Of a DNA stretch of 64,000 bases, positions 10,417 to 23,522 are shown piece after piece; position 1 is the stretch's first letter, and every line of letters starts with the position of its first letter. The stretch is from Xanthoparmelia taractica (taxonomy: Eukaryota; Ascomycota; Lecanoromycetes; Lecanorales; Parmeliaceae), in the NCBI GenBank assembly GCA_033085395.1, contig JANQBS010000130.1, positions 48,221 through 112,220 of the forward strand, given 5' to 3'. Below the pieces are notes generated by a model. The model made no database searches. It was given only the letters and a program-made list of their open reading frames with translations, and had not been told where the DNA came from. Position numbers and translations under genes: made by a program.

Positions 10417-13087
10417 GGAGCGCGGTTGGAGAGGAAGAGCGTGATGGGGCTCCACGGCGCAGGGTAGTGTCTGTAGGAAGGCTCTTGCTTTAGGACCTAA
10501 AACATTGTGAGGCTCCGGCGATTAAGTACATCAAAGCGTGACTGCCAGCGACGAAAGACCTATTTTGACTTCAGAACGGTACTTTGATGCTTTTCTGATA
10601 AACACAAAGCAATGCTTCTCGTCTCATACAACATCATATCACCAGTCGCTGCGAAGCCCCACAATGAAAGTAAACAGACTTTCTGATGATGCGACAAGAT
10701 AAAACTTGACTTTACGAACACCAAGGAGGTACTGTCTTCGTAACGAGACCCAGAAGACCTCCTTTGAGCCCACTAGTGCTTCATTCAAGCAAGCGCAGAT
10801 CCAAGGCTCAATACAGCTTTTCCCCAATACTACAAGAACATCAAGCTCGCAACGCCAACTCGGAATCAAGGACCTCGACACCACCTGAAAGAACCGATGT
10901 TTCAGGACTCACGCATCATTAGTGCCTTGAAGCAAGAGATGGCCTTCGCGACACCACATGTACATACTCGGGCGCCTATTAGCTCATATCGAAAAGACAT
11001 ATTTCCCACACTCAACTGACGACTTACCTAGCTTATCCAGTAGGCCTGATATATATGCTCTAGGATAACATTTAGTCCACGTGGGCAATCCGGACGATCC
11101 TACATGCTGAAGCGTGCGCGGGAGAAGCAATTCAATCTCTTAACAGCCTGAGGAGTCATTCGTAAAAGACCTCACATTGAGCAAGGGAGCACCGCCTTTT
11201 TCATTCACCCCGAGAAGTAGGAAGGCTTCTGCATAGAATACCATAATGTTGGCTCATCGTTCGTTGCTTGTGAAAATCGTGTCTGTTATTGCCTCCCACA
11301 TGCAATGTATCGGGTATTCCTCGGTGAAATAGTTGCCACCGAAACAGAGAAGGGGATTCAGTCTTTTCGTACATCTTCTGTCCTCATAATCCATTGCACC
11401 ACAGAATCCTCATCGTCGCCTTTCGCTTGGAGATATAATCTCGCGTAACGACGCTTGATCACACCACCAAGCGCATCCGCGCGATGCGAAGGTTCCTGGA
11501 TCCGTCAAGCGGTCAAGCGGATCAGGCTCTGACTGGAGGCAACGAGGCTGGACAATGCTTGAATACGTTTCTTATGATCCTGACTAGATAGAAAATTGGG
11601 ATATTGCAGGCGATTCTGTGCAGAAAAATGTCAGTTGGAATCTCAGTCTTTGCGCTTGGGGTGCATTCCATTGAGCATGGTTTGAGTCGGGGTTTACGTC
11701 TACAGACTTTTCTCCACCGAGCGTGGAGACGTAATGCGGCCGAAAGCATAGGCCTGTGTACTGCAACTACGGCCAGCGATATGTGCGTTAATACATCGAG
11801 AAGTCATAGGTCACGCACGACGTCGGAGCAGCAGCATTGCATTTGTCAAAGGTTTCAGTCTCGTTGTCATTGAAGGCAGAGAGGCGGAACGTTCACGACT
11901 AGCTTTCGCGGGCCTTTGCCGATATCGAGAATACTACTATTGCACAAGCAGGATTTACCGAAATCATGACCCGAAAAGAAATCTCTTGAGCCAATTGATA
12001 AGATCGCCAAGACAGCGTCAGAGCCATCTCGAACAAGCCATTGACAACAAGCGCAAACTCCCTCGACCAAATGCGGTCACTCGCATGGGCCAAAAGGTGG
12101 CCAGACCCAACCTTCCTGTCCTTCAAAGACCTACCTCGGCTCCTATAAACGTCTTTTTTACTCCTCGCCAAGGATACCAGATGGGAAGCTAGGGCAACTG
12201 CAGTTAGAATAACAGTTTCCCCGCATGGTGATAATCTGCCGCTTTTTTTTCTCTTAGATACCGACCACCGGCTAAACAGCCCCCATGGGGTAAGCCGGGT
12301 GGTTACTTTTATACTGTCTGAGCTTTCGGCCCTTTTTCCGGCCAATTGGGGACTTTTACTTGTACCACGAAACAGCGTGCTACTTCATACTCCAGTTTTT
12401 GCCTTTTAAACATTGATTTGCAGTAACGTCACCTATCTGCAATGTAACGTGGCTAGGCAGGCATGACCCAATGGGCAAGGGGTGAAAGCTTTGGTAACGT
12501 CGTGTAATCAGGTAGAAGTACTCGGTAGGGTCATACTGATGTTCCAATGCAACACAGCTTCATCCTCTTCTCTTATTTCTTCTCTACGATATCCAAATGA
12601 TCCAATCGTTGATGACCCTCATGTTGCGTCTGGTTTGATAAAAAGTCAAAGCGGCACTCAGACTAATGGAATTGCGTCTTCGTGCATGATGCATAATCTA
12701 GCTTCCCTACTGCCAGTTATTTCATGTCATAGCTCGTCATTAAAGTTATCTTGCATGCAGCCTTGTTGAGTGATAGATCTTATCTCTTTAGCTTCCTCAA
12801 CAAGTCTATACTACTCCTTTCTACTCCTAGTCATCGCTCCAGAAGCCTTCTAGAAGCCTACTAGCTTGCCACGAGAAAATTCATCCAGCAGCGTTTGTTG
12901 TGCCAAGAGCTTTTGGAAGTTGTTATATATGAGCCTTTCTCGCCCCTGGGTTTGAATCGTCATCGGAGCGGGGTTCATCATCCTCTACAACATCAAAGAG
13001 TCCACCGGGACGAGCCACCCTACCAGCACCCACTTGGCTTCTCATATAAGCAACCAATCCCACTACTCCGTCTCTACGACCGCCAAA
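10417..13087. other. 2.7-kb region without a supported gene
   Basis: Several short frames on both strands lack coding character, start context or family resemblance. The last 300 bases are pyrimidine-rich (repeated ctactcc and ctagaagcc words around 12800-12870) and are the likely promoter and leader of the transporter at 13088. Confidence 0.4.
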
Positions 13088-14575
13088 ATGTTATTCTCAA
13101 AATCTGAGCCCGAGGTCACCGAGGTTCTCGATATCGGCGATCAGCGCCCATCCAACATCGACGCCATTAATCAGCAGCGCCGCAAGAGCGTTTCGAACAA
13201 AGGCCTCACTGGTGCCTCAGCCCTCACCGTCAAACAGTCCCTCTTCCCTATAGCCCTCGTCACGGTCCTGTTCTTCCTCTGGGGATTCGCCTATGGCCTC
13301 CTCGACGTCCTCAACGCTAAATTCCAAACATCCCTCAACATCACAGCCGCCAAGGCCGGTGGTCTCCAAGGCGCTTACTTCGGTGCATACCTGATCGGCC
13401 CGCCCACGTATTCCGGATGGATCGTCCGGAAATTCGGCTACAGATGGACCTTCATCACAGGCCTATGCATCTACGGAGTCGGCGCACTCATGTTCTGGCC
13501 CTCCGCCGTAAAAAGATCCTTCGCCGGCTTCTGCGGCTCCCTCTTCATCGTCGGCTCCGGCCTTTCCACCCTCGAAACATCCGCAAACCCATTCATCGCC
13601 ACCTGCGGCCCACCCCGACTCTCAGAATTCCGTCTCGAACTCTCCCAATCCTTCCAAGCAATCGGCTCCGTCATGGCCCCCCTCCTAGCCTCCCGCGTCT
13701 TCTTCAAAGAGACCGACCCCAACGACCTCACCAACGTCCAATGGACCTACCTCGGCATCGCCGCCTTCGTCTTCCTCCTCGCCCTCATCTTCTTCTTCTC
13801 CCCCATCCCCGAAGTCACCGACGCAGACATGGCCCTGCAAGCCGAACAATGCTCCGGCCTAACCGGCTACGTCGACAAGCCCATGCGCAAACAATACAAG
13901 CTCTTCTTCGGCGTAGCGGCGCAGTTCTGCTACGTCGGCGCCCAAGTAGGCGTCGCGTCGCAATTCATAAAATACTCCATCGAGAGCGCCAACATCAGCG
14001 CAGCCGCGGGCTCCGACCGCTACGCCATCGCGCAAGGCCTCTTCGCCATCGGCCGCTTCGCCGCCGCCGGCGCCATGATGATCGCGAAACCGCGCTGGAT
14101 CCTCCTCCTCTTCCTCACGGGCGTCATGATCTTCATCGCCGCCTCCATGGGCGCCCACGGCGAAGCCGGCGTCGCAACCCTCTCCCTCGTCCTGTTCTTC
14201 GAATCCTGCGTCTTCCCCACCATCTTCACGCTCTCGATCCGCGGGCTAGGTCGACACACGAAGCGCGGGTCGTCGTGGATCGTGGCGTCTGTGTCCGGCG
14301 GTGCGCTGTTCCCTGCTCTCACGGGGCTGGTGGCTGATCATAAGGGGTATCATATCGCCATGTGTGTGCCGCTGGCTGGATTCTTCGTCGCGTTTGCGTT
14401 TCCGATTTATTTGAATACGCTGTGTGCGAGGGAGCTGGATGGGTTCCGTGAGACGAAGATTGGGTATCGTGATGCGGATGGGACGATTGGGGATGTAGTG
14501 CATGAGCAGCGGAGGGCGTCGGTGATGCATGAGGAGAAGGGGATTCATCCGCATGAAAAGGAGTTTGCGCTTTAA
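13088..14575 (+). CDS. MFS sugar transporter, FucP (L-fucose permease) type
   Basis: A single-exon gene of 495 residues. The ATG at 13088 (context gccaaaATG) is used because the frame upstream of it begins with TTG rather than ATG. After a hydrophilic N-tail of about 55 residues the protein has about 12 hydrophobic spans. The FucP signature is near the first span: LFFLWGFAYGLLDVLN, then TSLNITAAKAGGLQGAYFGA. GLSTLETSANPFI follows in the N-terminal half. The family carries L-fucose, galactose or glucose by proton symport in the plasma membrane, and the exact substrate cannot be told from sequence. Codons are strongly GC3-biased, as in a well-expressed gene. The C-terminal tail of about 60 residues is polar. 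No neighbour suggests a catabolic cluster. Confidence 0.9.
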   Translation: MLFSKSEPEVTEVLDIGDQRPSNIDAINQQRRKSVSNKGLTGASALTVKQSLFPIALVTVLFFLWGFAYGLLDVLNAKFQTSLNITAAKAGGLQGAYFGAYLIGPPTYSGWIVRKFGYRWTFITGLCIYGVGALMFWPSAVKRSFAGFCGSLFIVGSGLSTLETSANPFIATCGPPRLSEFRLELSQSFQAIGSVMAPLLASRVFFKETDPNDLTNVQWTYLGIAAFVFLLALIFFFSPIPEVTDADMALQAEQCSGLTGYVDKPMRKQYKLFFGVAAQFCYVGAQVGVASQFIKYSIESANISAAAGSDRYAIAQGLFAIGRFAAAGAMMIAKPRWILLLFLTGVMIFIAASMGAHGEAGVATLSLVLFFESCVFPTIFTLSIRGLGRHTKRGSSWIVASVSGGALFPALTGLVADHKGYHIAMCVPLAGFFVAFAFPIYLNTLCARELDGFRETKIGYRDADGTIGDVVHEQRRASVMHEEKGIHPHEKEFAL

Positions 14576-16631
14576 GAGGCTGCATGGGGAATGGTCGTTT
14601 GCATATACGCGAATGACGGCAATACCTGCATCGTGTTTCTTTTGGAATCTGGTCTTCTTGAATCGGTATTGCTATTTTTGGAGCAAAATCTCGCTGAACC
14701 ATTTTGTTTGTATATAGAGTACCGAGAGTGGCATTACCAAGCATCGCAATTCAGGAGTGTTTCCTTTCATCCTCCATCTCCCAATCTAAATTACACAGCG
14801 GCCATCCACCAATCCAGATGTACACCCCTTCAGATAGCGGAAATCGCCTTGTCCAGAAAAAATACTTACATCTGTTTATCTAAGTGAATGGGCATGTATA
14901 AACAACGAAGCAGAAAAAGCAGTCGTTGGAAACCTTGCGCCAGCTATACTTTTAAGTTTCTCGGGCCCATCCAGCATGCACTTAGCATCTGACTTCTTAC
15001 TCACCAAAAGGAATGAATCCTTTTGAGGAGAAGGGACGTCAGCAACTTTCGACCCACCACAGCCATGGATGCACGTCTTGTGGAAATCTGTGAGTGAGTC
15101 CATTACGCAGCGGCCGATATGGATCATTAAGAAGGAACATTAGTACATGGGTGGAGTATTTATGGTCGCTTCCGCATTCGCGACACCTTCCTTTCGAGCA
15201 ATCGCACGCATTATGAGTACTATGCAGCAGAGATACGATGATTTCCAACGTATCCTTATCAGGTCCTCTCTGCAGGGCACATGAGGAATCTGAAGTATTG
15301 AAGACCGTGCTGGGTAAGACAGAGGGAAAGAGAAAGAGAAATGATGTACACGCTTGGAAGCTCCGCACATATCAAAACAATAAAGTCCACTCTGCTTGCT
15401 GTCGTGTATCCGTGATGATGCTGATTCAGAAAGGAGGTAATGCAAGTCTGCAAGAATACCTTGGTATTCTTCACCAAGTACGACCTGCTGATAGATTCAA
15501 TACAAGCGCTCATACTGGGCTAGTATGAAGCTATTACAATCTAAGGCTTGCAAGTGACCAGCCTACTCCTTCGACGGTCTACAATATAGCGGTAAAGTAG
15601 ACCCGCAATTTCGCCATGTGGAGCTCATACTGCGACGGTAGCATATACGGTTGCTGTAGATGAGTAACGATGGGTGCTTGGCGAAGCAACGCTCTCATTA
15701 GATCACGCAACCAGCTCTGCTCCTACACTAATGCAAGGGCTCCCCTATTCCTCGCATATCCCTCTGAGCACTGTACCGCTAGTGCGCGAAGTGATTGTGC
15801 AAGAGGATGACACGCGTAACCCTCAAGTTTAGCTTGCTCAATTATAGCTTACCGTTTATGACACCTCGGTTGGTACTTGGACCTCGTACGCTAGGTACAG
15901 CTTACCAGCGTCGAGCTTGAGTGTGATGTGGAGTCGCTGTAGGCCTTTCAGAGACCTTGCTACAATTATTAAAAGCCATCTCCCAGTCTATTTTGCGGCG
16001 AGGTTCACGAATGATGACCAAGCTCAGTTGAACCCTCCGGGTCTCGGGAGTCAGAAGTATTAATGAAACTGAACCATGATGAGACTGCCTTCCAAAGCAC
16101 AAGAAGAAATAAAGGCAAACAAGAAAGAGAAAGCTTGTTAATTCCGTGCTATTTCCGCGTTCAACTCTCAGAGTAGCCTCATCTGGTCTAGTGAACAAAA
16201 AGCATTTCGCCTCCTCAATGATGGCACCAATGGGGTAGCATTTCATCCCTTCTCTGCCTCTTCTATCTACCGAGTGTAAATTGAATCCAAAGCATGTGTT
16301 CAGATGAAATCACGAAAAGACCAATGACCATGCTGTTTGGACATTCTATTAATACTATGTCTAACGTTGACTCAGCCCTGAGGGAAGGATTTGTCTGGAT
16401 GCAACGGAGCAGGCTGCGCTTCATGGCTATTTCAAGCATCGAGAAAGTTGTCCTTCTCATCACAAGTAGAGCGACCAGGCAGCCCTAATACGTCCTGCAA
16501 CCCTCTCTTTAAATATACACTTTGTAAAGATACTTCTTAGGCAACAGCTTCGAATACAATAAGACATCTATCAGCAGATCTCCTTTACCCTTTTCTTAGT
16601 GCAGCAAAAGCAATCTTCAGTTTGCACCATC
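14576..16631. other. 2-kb region without a supported gene
   Basis: Only short frames without coding character are present, some overlapping on opposite strands. The segment just before 16632 should contain the RTC5-like promoter. Confidence 0.4.
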
Positions 16632-18775
16632 ATGGGAAATGCAATCTCGTCAGCAATTACCCACGCATGGGTAGCTAGCAACACAAGAGGAGTCAACAGG
16701 TGGCTAGAGAATGCAACAGAAGGTCAGCGGCTATCTTTTTCAAGGCCGCATACCGAGCTGACAAAAGAACATAATCATAGAATCAGCACTCAATGCCCTC
16801 ACTGATAGCTTCTTCCCGGCCGGTAAAGAATACGCGAACCTCCCAGCCGCTTCTGATGCTAGGTTCCATATTAAAGAACTTTTTGGCGCTTACGGATCCA
16901 TTGGGGGAACCGATAAGCAGCGATGTAATAAAGATCCATTGCCCCGTCAAAGAAGTACCCTGACATTCAGTAGACTGGCATGAAAAAGACCTGGAGCTTT
17001 TCTTATCCAGTCGATTCCCAGGATCTGAAGTGAGCGCAAGCATCCCAATTTTATGGAGGTGCTTTCAGTACCATGCCTGGTTCCCTTTTCCGCCGAAACC
17101 ACAACCCCTCGATTACGGCGCATTCCAGCGCGCCATAGGCTTTCTGGCAGCCGAAGGCACTCTGCGTCTCGGTGAGGACGCGGATGGGATTACTATGGAC
17201 GCTGATAGATACCCTGACCACAGCGCTCGCGCATCTAAACATCTCTGGATCCTGTTCAGAAGTTTTTCAAGTCCATCCTCAGGTTTCAGTGGACATAAGT
17301 CGATAGAAAGCACAGTGGTGGATCCGATAGACACACAAGAGGATCTCATGGAAGTCTTGGCTCTCACCCAGCCCGTCATTCATTGCATCATGCCTGCACC
17401 AATCGAAGAGCTGCGGCCTCACGCGAGGAGAATCCTGAGCTCTTCAACATTGTACACCTATTCTTCGATTCCTCGCGGAGATTTTCTGAGCCTACTGAAG
17501 CTGATTCTGAGCGTTCAACTTGACAAACCAGAATGGGAGTTTCACGAGCCTTATTTCTACACCGGCCGTATCCAAGTACCGCCGAATCTAGATATTCTCC
17601 AAGGATCTGCCGATGCAATACTAAGAGGGCTAACTCCAAGCGAGAAGAACGGTGTTGACTGGCAGTCTTTCCAGACTATCATGAATGTTTACCTAGTGAG
17701 CCTCTCGACAGTCCAAGATACACATGATGATTTTGCTAACGACTAATATCCAAAGCCCGACTTTCCCTCACAATTTCGTCTCATCTTCACGTCCTTCCTT
17801 TCCCCCTTGGCTGCAACAGATCGAGATCTCAATATACCCGCACCAGAACCCACCATCCCTGTCCCATACGCACAGTATCTCAACCTCTTCCTGCACCCTC
17901 CACTAGCCCACCCTAAACGCCACGTCTTTGAAGAGTTCGCCCGTAACGAAGCTCACTACGCTCTTCAAAGCCCTCAAATCGTATATTCAGCTTCACCTCC
18001 CACTCTCAATACCACCGACCTCGTCGCCGCTCTCACACCGATTAAGACCAGCACACTACTCCTCATCACTGGTGAAGCGATTGCAGCCGACGCCCATACG
18101 CCAACAAGAGTCACCATCGGAGCCTGTATGCCCACGCCCTGGGACATAGAACGCCAGCGCTCATTCCGAGCCAGTCCACCTCAAAAGCGACACCGCTACA
18201 CACCAGACCACATGCTATTCCAGCTAGAGCCACGCCACGAAATCCTGCGACCAGAAGCCAACTCATGGATCATGGACTTGATCCACATAACCATCAGCGA
18301 CCCCGAAAGCGGCACGAAAGGCAGCTTGAGATTCGGCCCCGAGGGCGCGAGCGGCCTAAACGTAGACTTCGACAGCGGCATCGCGACGCTCAGAAACATC
18401 ACTCCAAGCAAAGACGAGGACACCACCCACCAAGAAGGCAATCAAAAACGCGAGAAGAGACCTTCAACCCCCACCGGCAGCACCTACCACACCATCAGCT
18501 CGTCCACCACACCCGGCGACAACCCCGCCAAGGAAGACTGGGCGACCAGCCTACGAATCCAGAAACTCACACTATACGACCTAGGCGGGTACGCAACAGC
18601 GCCCTTTGAAGAACAACTAGCCCAAAAACCACAACTGCGTGCTCCATCGCCGGAATCATATCGGAAACAAGTCATTAAGGGAGGCACGGCTCCCGTGCCA
18701 AAGATATCGGAGCCACACGTAGGCGAGGAGGAACTGAAGAGGCGGATCAAGGGGTTTGGATCTTCGGGTCGCTAG
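16632..18775 (+). CDS. RTC5: Rtc5-like TLDc-domain protein
   Basis: Four exons (16632-16722, 16781-16924, 16971-17695, 17756-18775) keep one frame and give 659 residues. The introns are 58, 46 and 60 bp, with branch sites such as CTGAC and CTAAC. The N-terminus MGNAIS fits an N-myristoylation signal, as reported for yeast Rtc5. The middle part (SIPILWRCFQ, then WFPFPP) matches the N-terminal region of fungal Rtc5. The TLDc core is in exon 4, with TLLLITGEAI, then MLFQLEPRHEILRP and GLNVDFDSG. Yeast TLDc proteins act on V-ATPase assembly at the vacuole, and Rtc5 was first named for a telomere-capping screen. A Ser/Thr- and Lys-rich insert (about residues 530-580) breaks the end of the domain. 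It is convergent with the chitinase gene. Confidence 0.82.
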
Positions 18776-19395
18776 GGTAGAGGAGGAGTGCTTTGGTGTA
18801 ATGTTTCTTGTACTCGTGGAGTAAATATAGCTTAGGTAGGGAATTCAGGTTGGCAAAGATACTATATCTCCCTCATGGCACTACACTACAAACTCCCATC
18901 AAGTCAAAACCCTAGAGTAGGAAAAAAATTAGGAAACTTCAACTTCAGTGGCGTCATCAGATGGCTCTTTGCTCGATTTCATCTCTAATAGAGCTGTAGC
19001 GTTTTGTCCACTAAACTCGCTCCCCCAAAACCAAGAAAGGCTGTATCTAGCCAGCTATATATAGCGTCACTGCAGGTCAATGCCGCTTAGGCACAGGACG
19101 TTTTCAACCACTGAGGGAAGTCTTATGGCCCAACTAAGCTTACTAACATTGGCTTTAAAACGGCGTAACCACCTGCCTGCAAATCTTCTTGTGCATATGT
19201 ATGCCTTTACTCGAATGAGAACACGAACGTGGAGTTAATAAGATGAAAGTCTTGAGTACACTATATACGATTCGCGAAGAAGACAGTAATATGAAAGCCC
19301 TTACCGCTTAAAACATCAATTGCACATATATACATCTATCCCGCCGATCACCATACCTCCCTTAATAATGACACGCTCCTAAAACCCTCCGCCGG
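18776..19395. other. Convergent 3' intergenic region
   Basis: The 620 bases between the RTC5-like and chitinase stop codons hold both 3' untranslated regions. No gene or strong terminator structure is seen. Confidence 0.5.
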
Positions 19396-22322
19396 TTACG
19401 AGGCAGGATTCGCATCATTCGCTTTCAGCCTCTTCGCCAACTTATCCGTAAACATAGCGCAATTATTATTCGTATACTTGTACTTCCCCATATCATCCGT
19501 CACCATATTCGCCATAGTAGTAATGAGTTCCGGCGTGAAACTCGCCGCCACAGGGCCCTGATCCGTCAAGCGATTCCCATTCGTAATCCACTCCTTATCG
19601 GTATTGAATTCCTCGCGACGGTAAAGCTTGCAATTGCCCGTGCGGCGATTGACGCCGATATCATAAGGACGGGCATCGAAGTCCATTTCGACATATCTCT
19701 TGCTGCCGTCCGTGCAACCCGGTTCTTCCCTTGTGGTTTCTCTGACCCAGCCGATGATGAGGGCGTAGTGTTCGGGGATGGGGTTGACTTGGTGGAGTCG
19801 TCCGATCGCGGGGAAGATTTCACGGAGCATGTGGGCTTGGCCTCGTCGCCAGCCTCCGACGGGTGCTCTTGCGTTACGGCGGAGGAGTGCCATCGCGGCG
19901 GTATCTCTTGTCGGCATGGGTCCGGGTACTCTTTTCACTTTGTCTGGCTTCTTGTTGTCGGGCTTCTTGCAGGAGTCATTACTCTTCTTTGGCGGGTCGT
20001 GCTTCTTGGGCGCCGGTAGATCCTTGTCCGTCTTCGTTGGCTTATTGATGTCGAGCGTGTGTTTCTTACCAAAAACTTTGAACTCCGCCTTGCCTGCCTT
20101 TTCGATACCTTTGACGCAGCCTTCGATGATAGCTGGAGTTGCTGCAATCTCTACAGCATCCGCGATTTCACCAACGATTGGGATCAGGTCTTCTGCCAGT
20201 TCGAGAGGCGCCAGAAGCGCAGGAACAGCCACTCGACAGAAAGCTTTTGCAGCTATGTCGAGAGCGGCCTGTGCAGCTGCTGCCTCAGCCGCAGCCTTTG
20301 CAAAATCGCCTGCATCATGTTCTAGTTGGTCCTTTGATAAGCCAGACCTGAACCCGGCACAGCAATAGCTCTGCAGTCCGCCGTTGCACGTTTGGCTTTC
20401 CTTTTTGTGATCGTGGTTGTTCGTATTTTGACTGACTTCAGTCTCGCCATCCTTGCAGCCACTAACACAGGGCAACCCAACGCCTTTCCATCCGCGCCAC
20501 TGGCATTTTCCCGTCTGAGTTCCGGCAAGACAGCAAAGCGACTGATATTTGTCCTTAGGGCAGCGATCTGTTGTACTCAATTGGCCGGGTTGTCCATTCA
20601 TCTGCGTAACCTTGTTTGTACCTGGCGGGCAGCCAACGCCACAAGGAGAGGCTTTACAGGTAAGGCTTGCTTGCTGGTCATCGGACATTTGCTTCGCGTT
20701 GCTTTGTTGGGGAGGTGTCACTGCGGGAGCAGGACCAAGCCCATTCGACTTGGTCTGATCCACTTGGTCCACTGCCCAGACCATTAGCCCACCCAAGCAA
20801 CGACTGTTTGCGAAATCTTTCTTCTTCGCAAATGTATCTGTGTCATCGTACGAGACCCATTGATCATTGTCCCACGTAATCCATTTCACAGCAGCCTTCT
20901 CGTCATGAACAGGCTTCAGATTGTTCTTGGAAATGACGTCGTCGATTTCTTGCAAATCCAATATACCGGCTGCATTCGAACACGGTCCAGCTCTCGCACC
21001 ACCAGTGAACTCGCAAACTCCGTCGGGTTTATTGCAAGATGGATCTTTGAGAGTGAAACTTCGGCCATACCACCCCTGTCCCATCACGACCTTGGCAGGA
21101 TCTACACCAGAACGCCAAAGCAGATCTAACCCGAGATCGATTTCTGTGATATTGGTATGCGGCGTAATGTATGGCCCGACGAATTTAGACTGCGCGTCCC
21201 ATATACCATGCAAGTCGTAAGCCATCAAGTTAAACCAGTCAACCGATTTCTGTATGCCCAGTAGATCGAAGTGCTGCAGATACCAATAAGAGGTGGGAAG
21301 AGTCATAGAGATACCATACTTCGTTCCAAAAGCTGCCCTCAGCTCAGCAGCAAGAGAGACATAGTTGGCTGTGTCCTGCGATTTACCGCCACGATCATCG
21401 GCACCCGGGTACTCCCAGTCAAGATCAACGCCATCAAATCCATAAGTATCCATGAACTTGATCAAGCCGCTAATGAACTTCTGACGATTTCCGGAAGTGC
21501 TGGTCATCTCGCTAAAAGCGGTCTGCGTTGGACCTGGATCCGTAAAAGACCATCCTCCGACAGAGATCCAAGTCTGTAAAGAGGATTTCTTGCTCTTCAA
21601 TGCCGTAAAGCGACTATAAAGGGACGCTCCATTGGACTCCATGGGTTCGATCTCGAAGCTCGACGGGTCGAAGAACGAGAACGCAAAATTCATGTGCGTA
21701 AACCCGTCGAGGTTGAGATCCTCGGGGGCGACTCTCTGACATTTTCGAGAATCCGAGTTGGCCCAGGATTCGTAATAGCCGATTGTTCGCTTGCCCACAC
21801 TGCTACCGCCTCCGCAGCTAGGTCGCTTCACATCGCTACATCCACCATACTTGGTGTCACACGTAGGATATACTGGATCGTCTTTATTTTTCCATTGGCA
21901 GAACTCCTTGGTAAAGCCGCAGTAGCCAAATTCAGAACAGCAGACGTTGAGAGGGCATTTTTGCTTCCCTTCGGCAGCATATGGTCCACATTGAGCTTTC
22001 GCATCGCCTAGAGATTCATTGTCATTCTAGGGTCTACCGCTTATAGACAATGAAACTCACAGTTGTGTTGACACCCATCTCCACAGAAATCCTTAGAGTA
22101 TCCACAAAGATTTTTCTTACTGCAACAGGCGCCATTCGCGCATGGGGTACCTGAATTGCAAGTCCCAGTCGGCAAGTCTCGAGCCGCCAACGGTACAGTG
22201 GTTAATTGAGGATTCAGAGACTGCTCATTGGAATTTCCATGTGTATTCCATCCTTTTGATGTGGTAGTAGCAGCCAATGAAGCCAAGGCGACAACAGCTG
22301 TAGTGAGAAAGTTGATATGCAT
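19396..22322 (-). CDS. Secreted GH18 chitinase, killer-toxin-like subgroup C, with two CBM18 modules
   Basis: Two exons (22061-22322 and 19396-22007) joined in phase 1 across a 53-bp intron (GTGAGT...CTCTAG) give 957 residues. Order: signal peptide (about 1-22); a hevein-like Cys-rich module at 53-88; a second, classical CBM18 at about 93-125 (CPLNVCCSEFGYCG); a GH18 catalytic domain from about 160. The active-site pattern DGVDLDWE is complete, with the acid Glu near 286. A Cys-rich region, an Ala-rich helix-forming stretch (about 655-700), a Lys/Pro-rich linker and a C-terminal domain of about 150 residues with several conserved-looking Cys follow. The enzyme hydrolyses chitin outside the cell. 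Subgroup C chitinases resemble the chitin-acting subunit of yeast killer toxins, and roles against other fungi are proposed for some. The intron falls exactly between the two chitin-binding modules. Confidence 0.9.
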
Positions 22323-23522
22323 CGTAACAAGAAATAAAGAGGAAAAAGAAAGAACCCAAAGCAAGACGCCCAACGCACAGCGGTGGATGAATAGGAAAGA
22401 CTGAAAGACGAACTCGTAGGGAGCTTTTCAAAGAGAGCAGAATGCGGAAACAATCTAGTGACAAAAGGAAAGCGTCGTACACAGCGTGATATATTTGGAC
22501 GGGACCCAAGCTTTTATCCATCTGTTCTTTTGCCATCGAGCAGAATCACTTGAGCCACCAAGAGCTTATGGAAGGCCAGGAGGCAATCCACCTAGGGAGT
22601 AAGTTCTTGCGCCTTGCCATCCGCTCCCAGCAGCATCTGTTGTATTCCTTTACTCGTTTCATAGCGTACATAGGTCATACTGCACATGGACCGAGACATG
22701 GACTGAGCCTCGGTCAATATGTGATCAATTGGAATAGGCCAGCCTAGGGCAAGATAGATCAATCCTTTGACTTGCACTGTCGAGGCTGAGTCCAATGGCA
22801 TAAGGAGCTACCTCATCTAAGAATGGAGATTTAGAGTGGCTGAGCGAAGGCGGCAATCGCGTTAAACACTAGACCTAACATTTGGCGCTTAGATAGCGAT
22901 ATTGATTGGCTGGGGCGAATTCTGCTGGATCATGAAACATATTTTCATCGTTAAAAATATGCCTCTGCACAGCTCATGTGATGTTCAAGATATCTCATGC
23001 TACGTCCAATGAAACAGCAACATACATCCGCCTCGCACCAACATCCTCCGGTGAGCTATCTCAATTGCACCTCATCCTCTTGCTCGTCCTCTACGTTTCA
23101 TGATGCCAGGCATTCGCAAGAATCTTCCGTCTGATTACCAGAATAAGTATACGGGATCATTGTTTCAGCACGTGAGTGTTGCGCTCATCCAATTATGTCT
23201 ACACAGTCCCGTATATCTAGATCAGGCAGTGCTAGACTCCTGCCACTTAGGATGGAGTGCACTATTATAACTGCGTTCATTCTCTCGCCCGTCATGGTCT
23301 TCGTAGGTATTTCTTGTTGTTAGGATATTCTCTTAGTTTTCTGAATCTTCCAATTCGCGGCCTCTTTCTCTACGTCGCTTTCCTTCTTTATTTGATTCAT
23401 TTGGGTTTGCAGTGCATACCATACATCCGGCGGCCTGCATCAGCTGCCTTTGATAGCGAAACGAAACGTCTATCAGCCTGGTGATAATGCACGCGAGCTC
23501 TCTTTTCCCTCGAAAATTCAAC
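22323..23522. promoter_or_regulatory. 1.2-kb divergent promoter region (chitinase / LysM-like protein)
   Basis: No gene is seen. It lies between two divergent genes for chitin-related secreted proteins, so shared regulation is possible but not shown. The stretch 23257-23480 is open on the plus strand but lacks coding character, and it is T-rich just before the signal-peptide ATG. Confidence 0.4.

Noticed and set aside
13034..13087. N-terminal extension of the transporter
   Set aside because: The frame there starts with TTG. The first ATG with good context is at 13088.
13417..14337. 306-codon Arg/Pro-rich frame overlapping the FucP-type transporter
   Set aside because: It is a shifted frame of a GC3-biased gene. 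The transporter frame has the conserved motifs.
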